Source of the DNA: SIG307 sp964609025
GTDB taxonomy: Bacteria > Bacillota > Clostridia > Lachnospirales > Lachnospiraceae
Assembly: GCA_964609025.1 (NCBI GenBank)
Contig: CAZSQM010000015.1
Coordinates: 11,938-75,937 of the forward strand
DNA length: 64,000 bases
Direction of reading: 5' to 3'
Shown: positions 1-8,423 of the stretch, piece by piece
How positions within the stretch are numbered: position 1 is the first letter of the stretch
Layout of the letters: the number at the start of each line of letters is the position of its first letter
Notes under the pieces: model-generated
The model's input: only the letters and a program-made list of their open reading frames with translations
Told to the model about the DNA's origin: nothing
Databases searched by the model: none
Position numbers and translations under genes: made by a program

Positions 1-348
1 GAAGCAATTGCCCTGGAGCATTCGCTTGCCGAGGACGGAAAGCTGCAAAAGGAAGCTTACCGGAGGTTTTTCGGGCATTGCAGTACGTTGGAGGCACGGT
101 TGGAACAGTGTGTTCCGCAGACGGAGGCAATGAATTACATTCCGCTTTCCGAGGAAGAAACAAAGGAGTGGAGAGCGTGTGCGAAAAAGGCACTGCACAT
201 GTTTGATTTTGATCTGGCGCTGGAGGCGGTGTCGAAACTTGCGGCGGCAGCCGAGGGCGAAGCCCGCAAAAACTTGCTGTGCGTTATTGCGGAAATCGAA
301 AATTTTAATTATGACAGTGCGTTGGAACTGTTGGAAAAGACGGTATAA
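1..348 (+). CDS. C-terminal fragment, probable hybrid sensor kinase
   Basis: The frame is open from the first base, so only the last 115 residues of a larger protein are present. The piece is acidic and helical. It ends with two leucine-rich helices carrying FDFDLALE and FNYDSALELL, spaced like the last helices of the small helical (Hpt-like) domain that often closes long hybrid histidine kinase/response-regulator proteins of Lachnospiraceae. That assignment rests on pattern memory, because no kinase, receiver or phospho-acceptor histidine motif lies inside the window. No TPR or catalytic motif is visible either. The sequence upstream of the window would settle it. Confidence 0.5.
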   Translation, partial: EAIALEHSLAEDGKLQKEAYRRFFGHCSTLEARLEQCVPQTEAMNYIPLSEEETKEWRACAKKALHMFDFDLALEAVSKLAAAAEGEARKNLLCVIAEIENFNYDSALELLEKTV

Positions 349-681
349 AAAACATACCTCCGTGGTTAACGGAGGTATCCAGAGGAGAAGCCCAGTGAAA
401 GTGGGGAGGGTAACTGCCGGGCCCAATCTTATGAAAAAGTAGTAACTTGTAGACGCCATTTATCTTACACTGTTAGTATATTGGTCATATATGAGTTAGG
501 TGTGGATAGTTTATGAACAATTTGTAAATTCACTTTTCTGTCGGAAAAGAGGCGTTTATGAATTCGGATATTGTAATTATGTTAGAAAAGATTTAAAATG
601 GAATCGGTGGAAGTTATTGTTTGGAGAGGATAAGGTCAGAGTGCATATACTTTTAAGAAAGAAAGCGAAAGCGGGGAAACA
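349..681. other. Gene-poor AT-rich spacer with hairpins
   Basis: No convincing gene. Bases 354-378 form a 9-bp inverted repeat (ATACCTCCG / CGGAGGTAT with a 7-base loop) just after the upstream stop. It could end that transcript, although no T-run follows. A G-rich stretch at about 380-425, with short CCCAGT...GTGGGG and GCCGGGC blocks, follows. From about 440 to 680 the sequence is clearly more AT-rich than the neighbouring genes. A 61-codon GTG frame (500-685) has no good ribosome site and is not called. The region could be the scar of a lost mobile element, but I cannot identify which. Confidence 0.4.
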
Positions 682-1125
682 ATGAATATTTTCAAAAAGC
701 TGCTGCGAAGCGAATTCGGAGAGAAAAGATATAACGGGTTTGCCGAGTTTGTTCATCGGAATTGCGGACCCGAAACAAAAGAATGTAAAGAACTGTTTGA
801 GGAAATGTACGAGTATTGCAGCCGGTTGGATTCAGAACGGATTATCGGAATGCAGATGCGTTTAAATGAAGTGATGTACAATGCGTTTCAGGTGGGAAGA
901 ACATATTCCCTGACGTTTGTGATTTATCTTGCCGCATGGCTCTTTTTGATGAGCGCGGGATTGCAGACGGAGGTTTTGCTTGCCGCAATCGGCGCAATTA
1001 CGGTTTGTTTCGGACTGAAAACCTATCAGTTCTTTGCAAACCGGTGCGCGTATGTGGACGCCAGAATTATCGAAACGTATCGTGCGGTACTGGAGCGTAT
1101 TTTGATTTTGCGGGCGAGAGGTTAA
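682..1125 (+). CDS. Hypothetical membrane protein, two TM helices
   Basis: A 147-residue protein that I do not recognise. Residues 1-70 are hydrophilic and charged. Two adjacent hydrophobic segments at about 73-95 (TYSLTFVIYLAAWLFLMSAG) and 98-118 look like a membrane hairpin. A short basic tail ends in RARG. The start follows a purine-rich stretch, AAGCGGGGAAACA, which is an acceptable ribosome site. The next gene begins 19 bases after the stop, so the two may be co-transcribed. No enzyme motif is present. The topology suggests both ends are cytoplasmic. Confidence 0.6.
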   Translation: MNIFKKLLRSEFGEKRYNGFAEFVHRNCGPETKECKELFEEMYEYCSRLDSERIIGMQMRLNEVMYNAFQVGRTYSLTFVIYLAAWLFLMSAGLQTEVLLAAIGAITVCFGLKTYQFFANRCAYVDARIIETYRAVLERILILRARG

Positions 1126-1144
1126 GACAAAGAGAAAGGATAAC

Positions 1145-2284
1145 ATGCAGGGGGCTTACGACATGGCGGAAGAAAAGAAGTTTTTATTGAGTGAAGCAAA
1201 AGGACTGCGGGTGCTTGGAAGAACGACAAAGGACAGGGAGCCGTTAGTGCTGTTCTGGACGGGTTCGGGTTTTGAGGCAGAGTATGACGGCACGGAGCTT
1301 TGGTGTGAGTTTGAAACGGACTATTCCTGTTATGAACAGTGGATTGCGGTTCTGATAAACGGTGCGCTGATTTCCAGACAGATGCTGCCAAAAGGCAGAC
1401 AAAAGATTTGTCTGTTCCGCAATATGCAGGCGCGAAAGAGAAACCACATCAGGGTAGTAAAGGAAGTACAGGCGATGCCGGGCGATGAAGCGGCATTTTT
1501 GGCCGTACATGCGCTTTACGGGGACGGCGAGTTTTTTGCACAAAAGGAACCGTCCTGCCGGATTGAGTTTATCGGCGACAGCATTACGTCCGGAGAGGGC
1601 AGCTACGGTTCTGCCGCGGAAGGGGACTGGATTGCAATGTGGTTCTCGACTACGCACACATATCCGTATCTGTTATCGGAGCGGCTCGGCGCGGAATATC
1701 GCATTGTTTCCCAAAGCGGCTACGGCGTTTGCTGTGCGTGGAACAATAACCCGGACAATGTAATTCCGGCGTTTTATGAGCAGATTTGCGGTGTATTGGG
1801 CGGTGAGCGAAACGAACGCCTCGGAGCAAAACAGGAGTATGACTTTAACGCATGGCAGCCGGATTATATCGTAATTAACCTCGGAACAAACGATGCGGTT
1901 GCATTTGAACAGCCGGAATGGTATGACGAGGCAACCGGACGGAAAAAGAAGATGCAAAAGGACGAAAACGGACTGCCGAGGAAGGAGTGCTCAGACGAAA
2001 TAAAGAGTTGCGTTACCGCGTTTCTTTTTAAGGTGCGGAAGCATAACAGGGCGGCAAAGATTCTCTGGTGCTACGGAATGATGGGAGATTTGGTCGAATG
2101 TGCGGTAAAGGGCGGCGTTTCTGAGTATAAAGAGCAGAGCGGGGATGAGGAAGTATACTATGTAAAGTTAGAGGAGATTACCGGCGACCGTATCGGAGCA
2201 AGAAGTCATCCGAGCCTTCTCGGACAGCAGGCTGCGGCGGAAACGCTTTATAAGAAAATCTGCGCGTTGGGCGATAAGAAGTAA
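1145..2284 (+). CDS. SGNH/GDSL esterase, CE2-like two-domain
   Basis: A 379-residue probable carbohydrate or acyl esterase without a signal peptide. Residues 1-135 resemble the jelly-roll domain that precedes the hydrolase in CE2-type acetylxylan esterases. The SGNH hydrolase follows: block I FIGDSITSGEG with nucleophile Ser146, an SGYGV glycine block, NLGTND for block III, and SHPS with His355. The Asp that normally sits three residues before this His is Ala here. This fits the Ser-His dyad reported for some CE2 enzymes. The start is uncertain: ATG 1145 follows AGAAAGGA with tight 4-base spacing, while ATG 1166 lacks a clear ribosome site. Its substrate cannot be read from sequence. Fourteen bases separate it from the next gene. 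Confidence 0.78.
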   Translation: MQGAYDMAEEKKFLLSEAKGLRVLGRTTKDREPLVLFWTGSGFEAEYDGTELWCEFETDYSCYEQWIAVLINGALISRQMLPKGRQKICLFRNMQARKRNHIRVVKEVQAMPGDEAAFLAVHALYGDGEFFAQKEPSCRIEFIGDSITSGEGSYGSAAEGDWIAMWFSTTHTYPYLLSERLGAEYRIVSQSGYGVCCAWNNNPDNVIPAFYEQICGVLGGERNERLGAKQEYDFNAWQPDYIVINLGTNDAVAFEQPEWYDEATGRKKKMQKDENGLPRKECSDEIKSCVTAFLFKVRKHNRAAKILWCYGMMGDLVECAVKGGVSEYKEQSGDEEVYYVKLEEITGDRIGARSHPSLLGQQAAAETLYKKICALGDKK

Positions 2285-2298
2285 AAGGAGAGCAAAGA

Positions 2299-2856
2299 AT
2301 GAGTAAGGTATATGTGTTTTTGGCAGACGGGTTTGAAGAAATCGAGGCCCTGACCGTGGTGGACATGCTCCGCCGGGTCAATGTGGAAACGGTTATGGTT
2401 TCAATCGCCTCAAAAAGAAGTGTAACGGGAGCACACGGCATTACGGTAGAGGCCGACGGAATGTTTTCGGAGTATTCTTACGGGGACGGAGCAATGGCGG
2501 TGCTTCCGGGCGGTATGCCGGGAACGAAGCATTTGGCGGCCCACGAGGGCTTAAAAGAAGTGTTGCACGCTTATTCCGCCGCAAAAAAGTATCTTGCCGC
2601 AATTTGTGCGGCGCCGAGTGTTCTGGGCGTGAACGGACTGCTGCGGGGAAGACATGCCACCTGTTATCCGGGGTTCGAGGAAAAACTGTCAGGGGCGGAA
2701 GTAATGCCGGACGCAGTAGTTATTGACGGTAACGTGATTACGAGCCGCGGTATGGGAACGGCGATTGCGTTCGGTGCGGCGTTAGTTTCGGTACTGCTTG
2801 ACGAGGAAACGGCAGAAAAGCTGTTGGATACCATTCAGTATTGCGCGGATAAATAA
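2299..2856 (+). CDS. DJ-1/PfpI (YajL/ThiJ) family protein
   Basis: A 185-residue single-domain DJ-1/PfpI protein of normal length. The conserved nucleophile-elbow cysteine is Cys103 (AAICAAPSVLG), and the interacting acid is Glu16 in the N-terminal FEEIEAL motif. The ITSRGMGTAIAFG segment near the C terminus is typical of the YajL/DJ-1 branch. Members act as redox-sensitive chaperone/deglycase-type enzymes or glyoxalases; the exact activity here is inferred only by family. A GGAG ribosome site stands 7 bases before ATG. It is probably co-transcribed with the SGNH gene and converges on the symporter gene, with 12 bases between the stops. Confidence 0.88.
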   Translation: MSKVYVFLADGFEEIEALTVVDMLRRVNVETVMVSIASKRSVTGAHGITVEADGMFSEYSYGDGAMAVLPGGMPGTKHLAAHEGLKEVLHAYSAAKKYLAAICAAPSVLGVNGLLRGRHATCYPGFEEKLSGAEVMPDAVVIDGNVITSRGMGTAIAFGAALVSVLLDEETAEKLLDTIQYCADK

Positions 2857-2868
2857 GGAAGCGGATGT

Positions 2869-4167
2869 CTAGGATTTCGGCGCCTTGACGCTGCGGCGCA
2901 GGAGGAAGAGGGTAACGACATTCGGAAGTACCATACAGGCGTTGATGAAGTCGGTTAATTCCCAAATGAGCGGCAGCGAAAGGATGGAGCCGAGGAAAAT
3001 CATAACCAGGTAACAGATGCGGTAGACCGGCAGGACGGTTTCGCCGAACAGATACGTTACCGCCTGTGCGCCGAAATAGGACCAGCCGATTAAGGTCGCA
3101 TAGGCAAAGGCAATTAATGAAATGCCAAGCAGCAGTTCGCCGTAAGGCAGCAGCGAAAAAGCGGCGCTTGTCAGGGTAGTCGCCGTGTAACGCCCGGCAA
3201 GCCACGGCGCGCGGAGCAGGGAACTGACAATAACAATACCGGTCAGGGCACAAAGCACCACGGTGTCCCAGAAGACCGCGGACATGGACAGGAGAGCAGC
3301 CTTTTCGGGGCTGCTCTCTTTGCTTTCCGTAAAAGCAAGCGGAGCGGTTCCGAGTCCCGCTTCGTTTGTAAAAAGTCCTCTGGCAATTCCGTAGCGCGCG
3401 GAGAACAGGAAGGAACCTCCGGCAATACCGCCGAGCGCGGCGGTAGGGGAAAAAGCAGAGGTCATAATCAGCCGGAGAGCCGGAACGATGTGGGACGCGT
3501 TACAAAACAGCAGAATAACACATGCCGCAAGGTAAAGAAACGCCATAAGCGGAACCAAAATACTGCACAGCTTCGTGATTGCCGCAGAACCGTGTAAAAT
3601 GACGTAGCCGACGAAAAATACAAGGACAAGACCGGTTAGAACAGGGGCGATACCGGCAAGCGAAGCAACCGTTTCCGTAACGGTTCCCGCCTGCGTGGAG
3701 CATCCGATGCCAAAGGAGGCAATCAGGAGAAGATAGGCAAAGCAGCGCCCTGCTCTTTTACTGCCCAGCGCATATTCCAGCACATACATGATGCCGCCGC
3801 GGAATTTACCGGAGGAATCCTTTTTGCGATGTGCCATGCAGAGGTAGCATTCGGCATAAGCGGTTGCCATTCCGAGCACCCCGGTGAGCCAGCACCAGAA
3901 AACAGCGCCGGGACCGCCTAACGCAACGGCGGAGGAAACGCCGACAATGTTCCCTGTTCCCAGCGTTGCGGCCAGCGCGGTGGTAAGCGAACGAAAGCCG
4001 TGCTTTTTTTCGCCGCTGCCCGAAAGGCGGAGCGCGTCCGGCAGGTGACGCTGTACGAGGCGCAGGCGTATGGTGAACAGGCAGTGGATTCCCAATAACA
4101 GAAAAAGAAGCGGACCGTTCCATAAAAAACGGTTAAGCGCACACAGGGTTTGATAGAAAAAGGACAT
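2869..4167 (-). CDS. Alanine/glycine:cation symporter (AGCS family)
   Basis: A 432-residue polytopic membrane protein with about ten hydrophobic helices. It carries the AGCS hallmarks: LTTALAATLGTGNIVGVSSA near residue 62, the GPGAVFWCW segment, and FTNEAGLGTAPLA in the second half. AGCS (AlsT/DagA) proteins import alanine or glycine with sodium or protons. The length is at the short end of the family (usually 440-480). It is transcribed alone on the minus strand. Only a weak purine-rich ribosome site (AAAGAGTC) precedes the ATG, and no convincing promoter was found. Confidence 0.92.
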   Translation of the reverse strand: MSFFYQTLCALNRFLWNGPLLFLLLGIHCLFTIRLRLVQRHLPDALRLSGSGEKKHGFRSLTTALAATLGTGNIVGVSSAVALGGPGAVFWCWLTGVLGMATAYAECYLCMAHRKKDSSGKFRGGIMYVLEYALGSKRAGRCFAYLLLIASFGIGCSTQAGTVTETVASLAGIAPVLTGLVLVFFVGYVILHGSAAITKLCSILVPLMAFLYLAACVILLFCNASHIVPALRLIMTSAFSPTAALGGIAGGSFLFSARYGIARGLFTNEAGLGTAPLAFTESKESSPEKAALLSMSAVFWDTVVLCALTGIVIVSSLLRAPWLAGRYTATTLTSAAFSLLPYGELLLGISLIAFAYATLIGWSYFGAQAVTYLFGETVLPVYRICYLVMIFLGSILSLPLIWELTDFINACMVLPNVVTLFLLRRSVKAPKS

Positions 4168-4352
4168 GACAGACTCTTTTTTTATTACTATATGAGCGGA
4201 AAGCGGAGGCTATTCCTGCCATGCAACGCTGTTTTTCGGAACGATAGTTGCCGGATATGGAATGAATCGGTGCTTTTTTTGGATTGCTTCCTCAAAATTG
4301 TTAAAAAAACGCGTAAAAGGAACAAAAAACAGAAAAATCCGTGAAAAAAAGG

Positions 4353-4382
4353 TTGCATATTGGGAAAAACAAGTGTTATAAT
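4353..4382 (+). promoter_or_regulatory. Sigma-A promoter of membrane GGDEF gene
   Basis: TTGCAT (4353-4358) and TATAAT (4377-4382) are separated by 18 bases. The expected start lies near 4389, about 68 bases before the GGDEF start codon at 4457. It lies in the spacer between the divergent symporter and GGDEF genes. Confidence 0.75.
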
Positions 4383-4456
4383 CAAGATGTAGTGTTTTTT
4401 TACTTATCGGGAACTATAAAATGTATTTCGGCAGGAAGCCGGTCGGAGGGTTGCGT

Positions 4457-5596
4457 ATGGGGTACATCTTTTCGAGAACCGGGGCGGGCAGTAAGCGGAA
4501 TACGCTGGAGCGTACAAATCTGCGGCGTATCTTTTTTGGTACCCTTTTTACAGCCCTTGTCGTTTTCGGGGCATTGCTTTTTATGAAACAATCGGAAGCA
4601 GGAAAGGAATCGGAGGGAATCGTTACGGTCGCAGCGGTTTACGCGGTGGTTTCGGCGGCGTTTTCCTGTTTTGCCTTTCGGCTTTTGCAAAAAAAGAGCA
4701 AGGCAAGCGAACTTTGGCTCTTTCAAATGAGTTATCTGATAATCAACACGAGTTTTCTGACCTATCTTTCTTACGCGGTTTTGATGTATACCGGTTCCCT
4801 GATGTTGTATTTTTTCACGGTGATACTCAGTTCCTGCCTTTTGCTTTGCAGGAAAGGAGAATATGCGTTATGTGCGGGAATGGAATTGTTGTTGCCGGTT
4901 GTACTTTTGCTGGAAAAATCGCTCTCGCCGGAGCAGTGCGCCGGAATAGCGGCGGTTCATCTTCTGGCGGCGTTTATTGCGTTTGAATTATACGGAGGAT
5001 ACAGACTGGCGGACGAGTACCGTCGGAAGTATTGTCTTGAGGTAAAAGCATCGGAAGAAGACCCGCTTACCGGCTTGAAAAACAGGAGAGGCATGGCGCG
5101 TCAGGTGACGTCGGTGTGGCCGCTTTGCGAGCGTATGAACCGGAAGGCGGCGGTGCTGGTGATTGATATAGACCAGTTTAAAAAGTACAATGACAGGTTC
5201 GGACATCCGCGGGGCGACAGCTGTCTTTTGCAGGTGGCAAGGACGATTCGGGCAACCGTGAACAGAAAGTCGGATTTGGTAGCCCGTATCGGCGGGGAAG
5301 AGTTTCTGGTGTTTCTTTACGGAGCGGAAGAGGAAGGCGCTTGTTTCCTGGCGGAAAAGATTCGCAGAAATATAGAAGAGTTGCAGATACCGCATGCGCC
5401 GGAAGCAAAATATAATTACGTTACGGTCAGTATCGGCGTGGCAATGGAGCGCTGCGGAAAGGATGTCAGCTTTAGCGGACTTTACCGGCGCGCGGATAAA
5501 GAATTGTATTATGCGAAAAATGCGGGAAGAAATCAGGTTGCCTTTCACCGTAACGGATTCATGCCGCAGACAGGGCAAAAAGCGGGAACAAGGTAG
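4457..5596 (+). CDS. Membrane-bound diguanylate cyclase (GGDEF)
   Basis: A 379-residue protein with about six transmembrane helices in residues 24-185 and a C-terminal GGDEF domain from about residue 203. The domain shows DPLTGLKNRRG, the metal and substrate site DIDQFKKYNDRFGHPRGD, and an active-site GGEEF loop, so cyclic-di-GMP synthesis is expected. No RxxD inhibitory site was seen upstream of GGEEF. The membrane part has no recognised sensory fold. ATG 4457 is preferred because GGAGGG lies 7 bases upstream; the in-frame ATG at 4421 has no ribosome site. No EAL or HD-GYP phosphodiesterase is nearby. Transcribed from its own promoter. Confidence 0.88.
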   Translation: MGYIFSRTGAGSKRNTLERTNLRRIFFGTLFTALVVFGALLFMKQSEAGKESEGIVTVAAVYAVVSAAFSCFAFRLLQKKSKASELWLFQMSYLIINTSFLTYLSYAVLMYTGSLMLYFFTVILSSCLLLCRKGEYALCAGMELLLPVVLLLEKSLSPEQCAGIAAVHLLAAFIAFELYGGYRLADEYRRKYCLEVKASEEDPLTGLKNRRGMARQVTSVWPLCERMNRKAAVLVIDIDQFKKYNDRFGHPRGDSCLLQVARTIRATVNRKSDLVARIGGEEFLVFLYGAEEEGACFLAEKIRRNIEELQIPHAPEAKYNYVTVSIGVAMERCGKDVSFSGLYRRADKELYYAKNAGRNQVAFHRNGFMPQTGQKAGTR

Positions 5597-5622
5597 CAGA
5601 TTTATAGAAAATCATGATTTTG

Positions 5623-5660
5623 TTGCTTGCATTTCATTTCCATCTATGTTAGAGTATACC
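5623..5660 (+). promoter_or_regulatory. Probable glmM promoter
   Basis: Overlapping candidates: TTGCTT (5623) with TATGTT (5645), spacing 16, or TTGCAT (5627) with TAGAGT (5650), spacing 17. Either would start the glmM transcript about 30-40 bases before its ATG. The segment is more AT-rich than the flanking genes. Confidence 0.55.
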
Positions 5661-5693
5661 ATGTGTGAATAATCGGAAAGTAATGGAGGCAGT

Positions 5694-7037
5694 ATGGGTA
5701 AGTATTTTGGAACGGACGGTTTCCGCGGCGAGGCCAACGTGAATCTGACCGTAGAACATGCATTCCGCGTGGGACGCTTTCTCGGATACTATTACGGAAA
5801 GGAACATAAGCCGAAAGTAGTAATCGGAAAGGATACCAGACGTTCCGGCTATATGCTGGAGTATGCGCTGGTTGCAGGCTTGACGGCAAGCGGAGCGGAT
5901 GTATATCTGCTTCATGTAACTCCTACACCGAGCGTATCCTACGTCGTAAAACGGGAAGAATTTGACTGCGGCATTATGATTACGGCAAGTCATAATCCTT
6001 ATTACGATAACGGAATTAAGGTGATTAACGGAGAAGGCTATAAGCTGGAGGCAGAAGTCGAACGGCAGATAGAGGATTATATTGACGGCAAAACAGAAGA
6101 GGTGCCGTATGCAAGAAGGGAAGAAATCGGGAGAACGATTGATTATTCCATCGGAAGACACCGCTATATCGGATATTTGATTTCTCTGGCAACCCGCTCC
6201 TATGAAGGCATGCGGGTAGGGCTTGATTTAGCAAACGGCTCCGCAACCGCGGTTGCAAAGGGAGTGTTTGACGCGCTCGGAGCCAAGACCTATGTAATCA
6301 ATGCCGAACCGGACGGCCTGAATATTAATACAAATTGCGGTTCTACGCATATCGAGGGGCTGCAGCAGCTGGTTATGCGGGAAAAGCTGGACGTCGGCTT
6401 TGCCTATGACGGGGACGCGGACCGCTGTCTTGCCGTGGATAACGAGGGCAATATCATAGACGGGGACCGCATTATGTATCTGTGCGGAAGGTATATGAAG
6501 GAGCACGGAGAACTGGCAAACGACACGGTAGTCACTACCGTAATGTCAAATCTCGGACTGTACCGCGCGTTGGATGAGTTGGGAATCCGTTATGAAAAGA
6601 CGGCGGTAGGCGATAAATATGTGCACGAGAATATGCTGGCAAACGGGCATTCCATCGGCGGAGAGAACTCCGGGCACATTATTTTTTCCAAGCATGCGAC
6701 GACCGGCGACGGGGTACTGACCTCGTTAAAGGTGATGGAGGTTATGCTGGAGTCCAAAAAATCCCTTGCGGAGCTTGCCTCCGGAATGAAGGTTTATCCG
6801 CAGCGTCTGGTGAATGTCCGGGTAACGGATAAGCGGGAGGCGCAGGAGGATGCCGCAGTGAGGAAACGAGTGGAGGAAGTTGCGGCGTTACTGGGAACGG
6901 AGGGACGTATTTTAGTCAGAGAGAGCGGAACGGAGCCGTTACTCCGGATTATGGTGGAAGCAAAGACAGACGATTTATGCGTCGAATACACAGAAGCGAT
7001 AGTTGCCACTTTACAGGAGCGCGGCTTTGTGTTATAA
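5694..7037 (+). CDS. glmM: Phosphoglucosamine mutase
   Basis: A 447-residue GlmM that interconverts glucosamine-6-P and glucosamine-1-P on the route to UDP-GlcNAc for peptidoglycan. Diagnostic features are the N-terminal KYFGTDGFRGEAN, the phosphoserine loop TASHNP with Ser99, the metal loop AYDGDADRCLAVD, the sugar-binding GGENSGHI, and the phosphate-binding RESGTEPLLR near the C terminus. The length is normal for the family. GGAGG precedes the ATG by 6 bases. The final codons contain the -10 box of the trigger factor promoter, so transcription of the next gene begins at the end of this one. Confidence 0.97.
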   Translation: MGKYFGTDGFRGEANVNLTVEHAFRVGRFLGYYYGKEHKPKVVIGKDTRRSGYMLEYALVAGLTASGADVYLLHVTPTPSVSYVVKREEFDCGIMITASHNPYYDNGIKVINGEGYKLEAEVERQIEDYIDGKTEEVPYARREEIGRTIDYSIGRHRYIGYLISLATRSYEGMRVGLDLANGSATAVAKGVFDALGAKTYVINAEPDGLNINTNCGSTHIEGLQQLVMREKLDVGFAYDGDADRCLAVDNEGNIIDGDRIMYLCGRYMKEHGELANDTVVTTVMSNLGLYRALDELGIRYEKTAVGDKYVHENMLANGHSIGGENSGHIIFSKHATTGDGVLTSLKVMEVMLESKKSLAELASGMKVYPQRLVNVRVTDKREAQEDAAVRKRVEEVAALLGTEGRILVRESGTEPLLRIMVEAKTDDLCVEYTEAIVATLQERGFVL

Positions 7038-7038
7038 T
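7010..7038 (+). promoter_or_regulatory. tig promoter overlapping glmM stop codon
   Basis: TTTACA (7010-7015) and TATAAT (7033-7038) are separated by 17 bases. The -10 box contains the glmM stop codon (7035-7037). Predicted start near 7045, leaving a leader of about 27 bases before tig with an AAGGAGG ribosome site. Confidence 0.7.
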
Positions 7039-7071
7039 AAAACGATACGATTTTAAGGAGGAAATTTCGAA

Positions 7072-8358
7072 ATGAGTTTCAAGGTTGAAGAATTGGGTAA
7101 GAGTATGGTAAAACTTACCATTGAGGTTGCGGCAGACGAGTTTGAGAAGGCAATGGAAACGGCATATCAGAAAAATAAAAATAAATTGTCGGTACAGGGT
7201 TTTCGTAAGGGAAAGGCGCCGAGAAATATCATCGAGAAGATGTATGGTCCGGGCGTATTCTATGAGGACGCGGCAAACGAAGTGATGCCGGGCGCTTATG
7301 AGAAGGCAGCCGAGGAGAGCGGACTTGACATTGTTTCCAGACCGGAAATTGATATTGTACAGGTGGAAAAAGGAAAAGAGTTTATTTTCACCGCCGAGGT
7401 TGCGGTAAAGCCGGAGATTACGCTTGGCGCTTACAAGGGCGTTGAGGTAGAGAAGACTGAGGTTTCTGTTGCGGATGAGGAGATTGACGCTGAGTTGAAT
7501 CGTGTCAGAGAGCAGAACGCAAGAATTCTTACCGTAGAGGACAGACCGGTTGCGGACGGCGATGAGGCTGTGATTGATTTCGAGGGCTTTGTGGACGGTA
7601 CTCCGTTTGCGGGCGGTAAGGGCGAGGACTACAAGTTAGTCATCGGTTCCCACTCCTTTATTGATAACTTCGAGGAGCAGTTAATCGGTAAGAGCATCGG
7701 TGAAGACGTAGAAGTAAACGTAACCTTCCCGGCAGAGTATCATGCAGCGGAGCTGGCAGGAAAGCCGGCGGTATTCAAGGTAAAGATTAAGGGCATCACG
7801 GCAAAGGAGCTTCCGGAGCTGGACGATGAGTTTGCGGTTGATGTTTCCGAGTTCGATACGCTTGCCGAGTACAAGGAGGATATTAAGAAGAACCTTCTGG
7901 AGAAAAAGGAAAAGGAAGCAAAGTATGCAAAGGAAGACGCCGTAGTGGACAAGATTATCGAGGCTTCCACGATGGAGATTCCGGACGCTATGGTAGATAC
8001 CCAGACCCGCCAGATGGCAGAGGAGTACGCACAGAGATTACAGATGCAGGGACTGAATTTAGAGCAGTATTTCAAGTTCACCGGCATGAACGCCAACAGC
8101 TTTATGGAGAACTTAAAGCCGCAGGCATTAAAGAGAATTCAGTGCAGACTGGTTCTGGAGGCTGTCGCAAAGGCAGAGAATATCGAGGTTTCCGACGAGG
8201 AGTTAGAGAAGGAATACGAAACGATGGCGCAGAACTATCGTATGGAAAAGGATAAGTTGGTTGAGTTAATCAACGACAAGGAAAAGGAACAGATTAAGAT
8301 GGATATCGCGGTACAGAAAGCAGTTGACATTGTACGCGATGCGGCAAAAGAAAAGTAA
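7072..8358 (+). CDS. tig: Trigger factor, ribosome-bound chaperone
   Basis: A 428-residue trigger factor of usual length. The N-terminal ribosome-docking domain has the conserved GFRKGKAPRNIIEKMYG signature (about residues 43-60). The FKBP-type prolyl isomerase domain follows at about 150-245 (DGDEAVIDFEGFVDGTPFAGG), then the long helical C-terminal chaperone arms. It binds nascent chains at the ribosome exit tunnel. Codon use is more biased (many AAG, GAG, GGT) than in neighbours, consistent with high expression. The strong AAGGAGG site and its own promoter fit that. Downstream are clpP, clpX and lon, the standard Firmicutes order. Confidence 0.97.
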   Translation: MSFKVEELGKSMVKLTIEVAADEFEKAMETAYQKNKNKLSVQGFRKGKAPRNIIEKMYGPGVFYEDAANEVMPGAYEKAAEESGLDIVSRPEIDIVQVEKGKEFIFTAEVAVKPEITLGAYKGVEVEKTEVSVADEEIDAELNRVREQNARILTVEDRPVADGDEAVIDFEGFVDGTPFAGGKGEDYKLVIGSHSFIDNFEEQLIGKSIGEDVEVNVTFPAEYHAAELAGKPAVFKVKIKGITAKELPELDDEFAVDVSEFDTLAEYKEDIKKNLLEKKEKEAKYAKEDAVVDKIIEASTMEIPDAMVDTQTRQMAEEYAQRLQMQGLNLEQYFKFTGMNANSFMENLKPQALKRIQCRLVLEAVAKAENIEVSDEELEKEYETMAQNYRMEKDKLVELINDKEKEQIKMDIAVQKAVDIVRDAAKEK

Positions 8359-8372
8359 GAAGTAACCAACAT

Positions 8373-8399
8373 AAGGGATGTTCCACGCGGGCATCCCTT
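8373..8399 (+). other. tig-clpP intergenic hairpin
   Basis: A perfect 8-bp inverted repeat (AAGGGATG / CATCCCTT) with an 11-base loop in the 65-base tig-clpP spacer. No T-run follows, so it is more likely an RNA-processing or 3'-end protecting stem than a full terminator. Confidence 0.5.
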
Positions 8400-8423
8400 C
8401 GTTGACAGAAAGGAGTTTACGAG

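Noticed and set aside
349..470. Group II intron 3' end
   Set aside because: G-rich stems suggested it, but no domain V motif and no reverse transcriptase are present.
500..685. 61-codon GTG frame before the first membrane protein
   Set aside because: No ribosome site, unusual composition and overlap with the next start; most likely chance.
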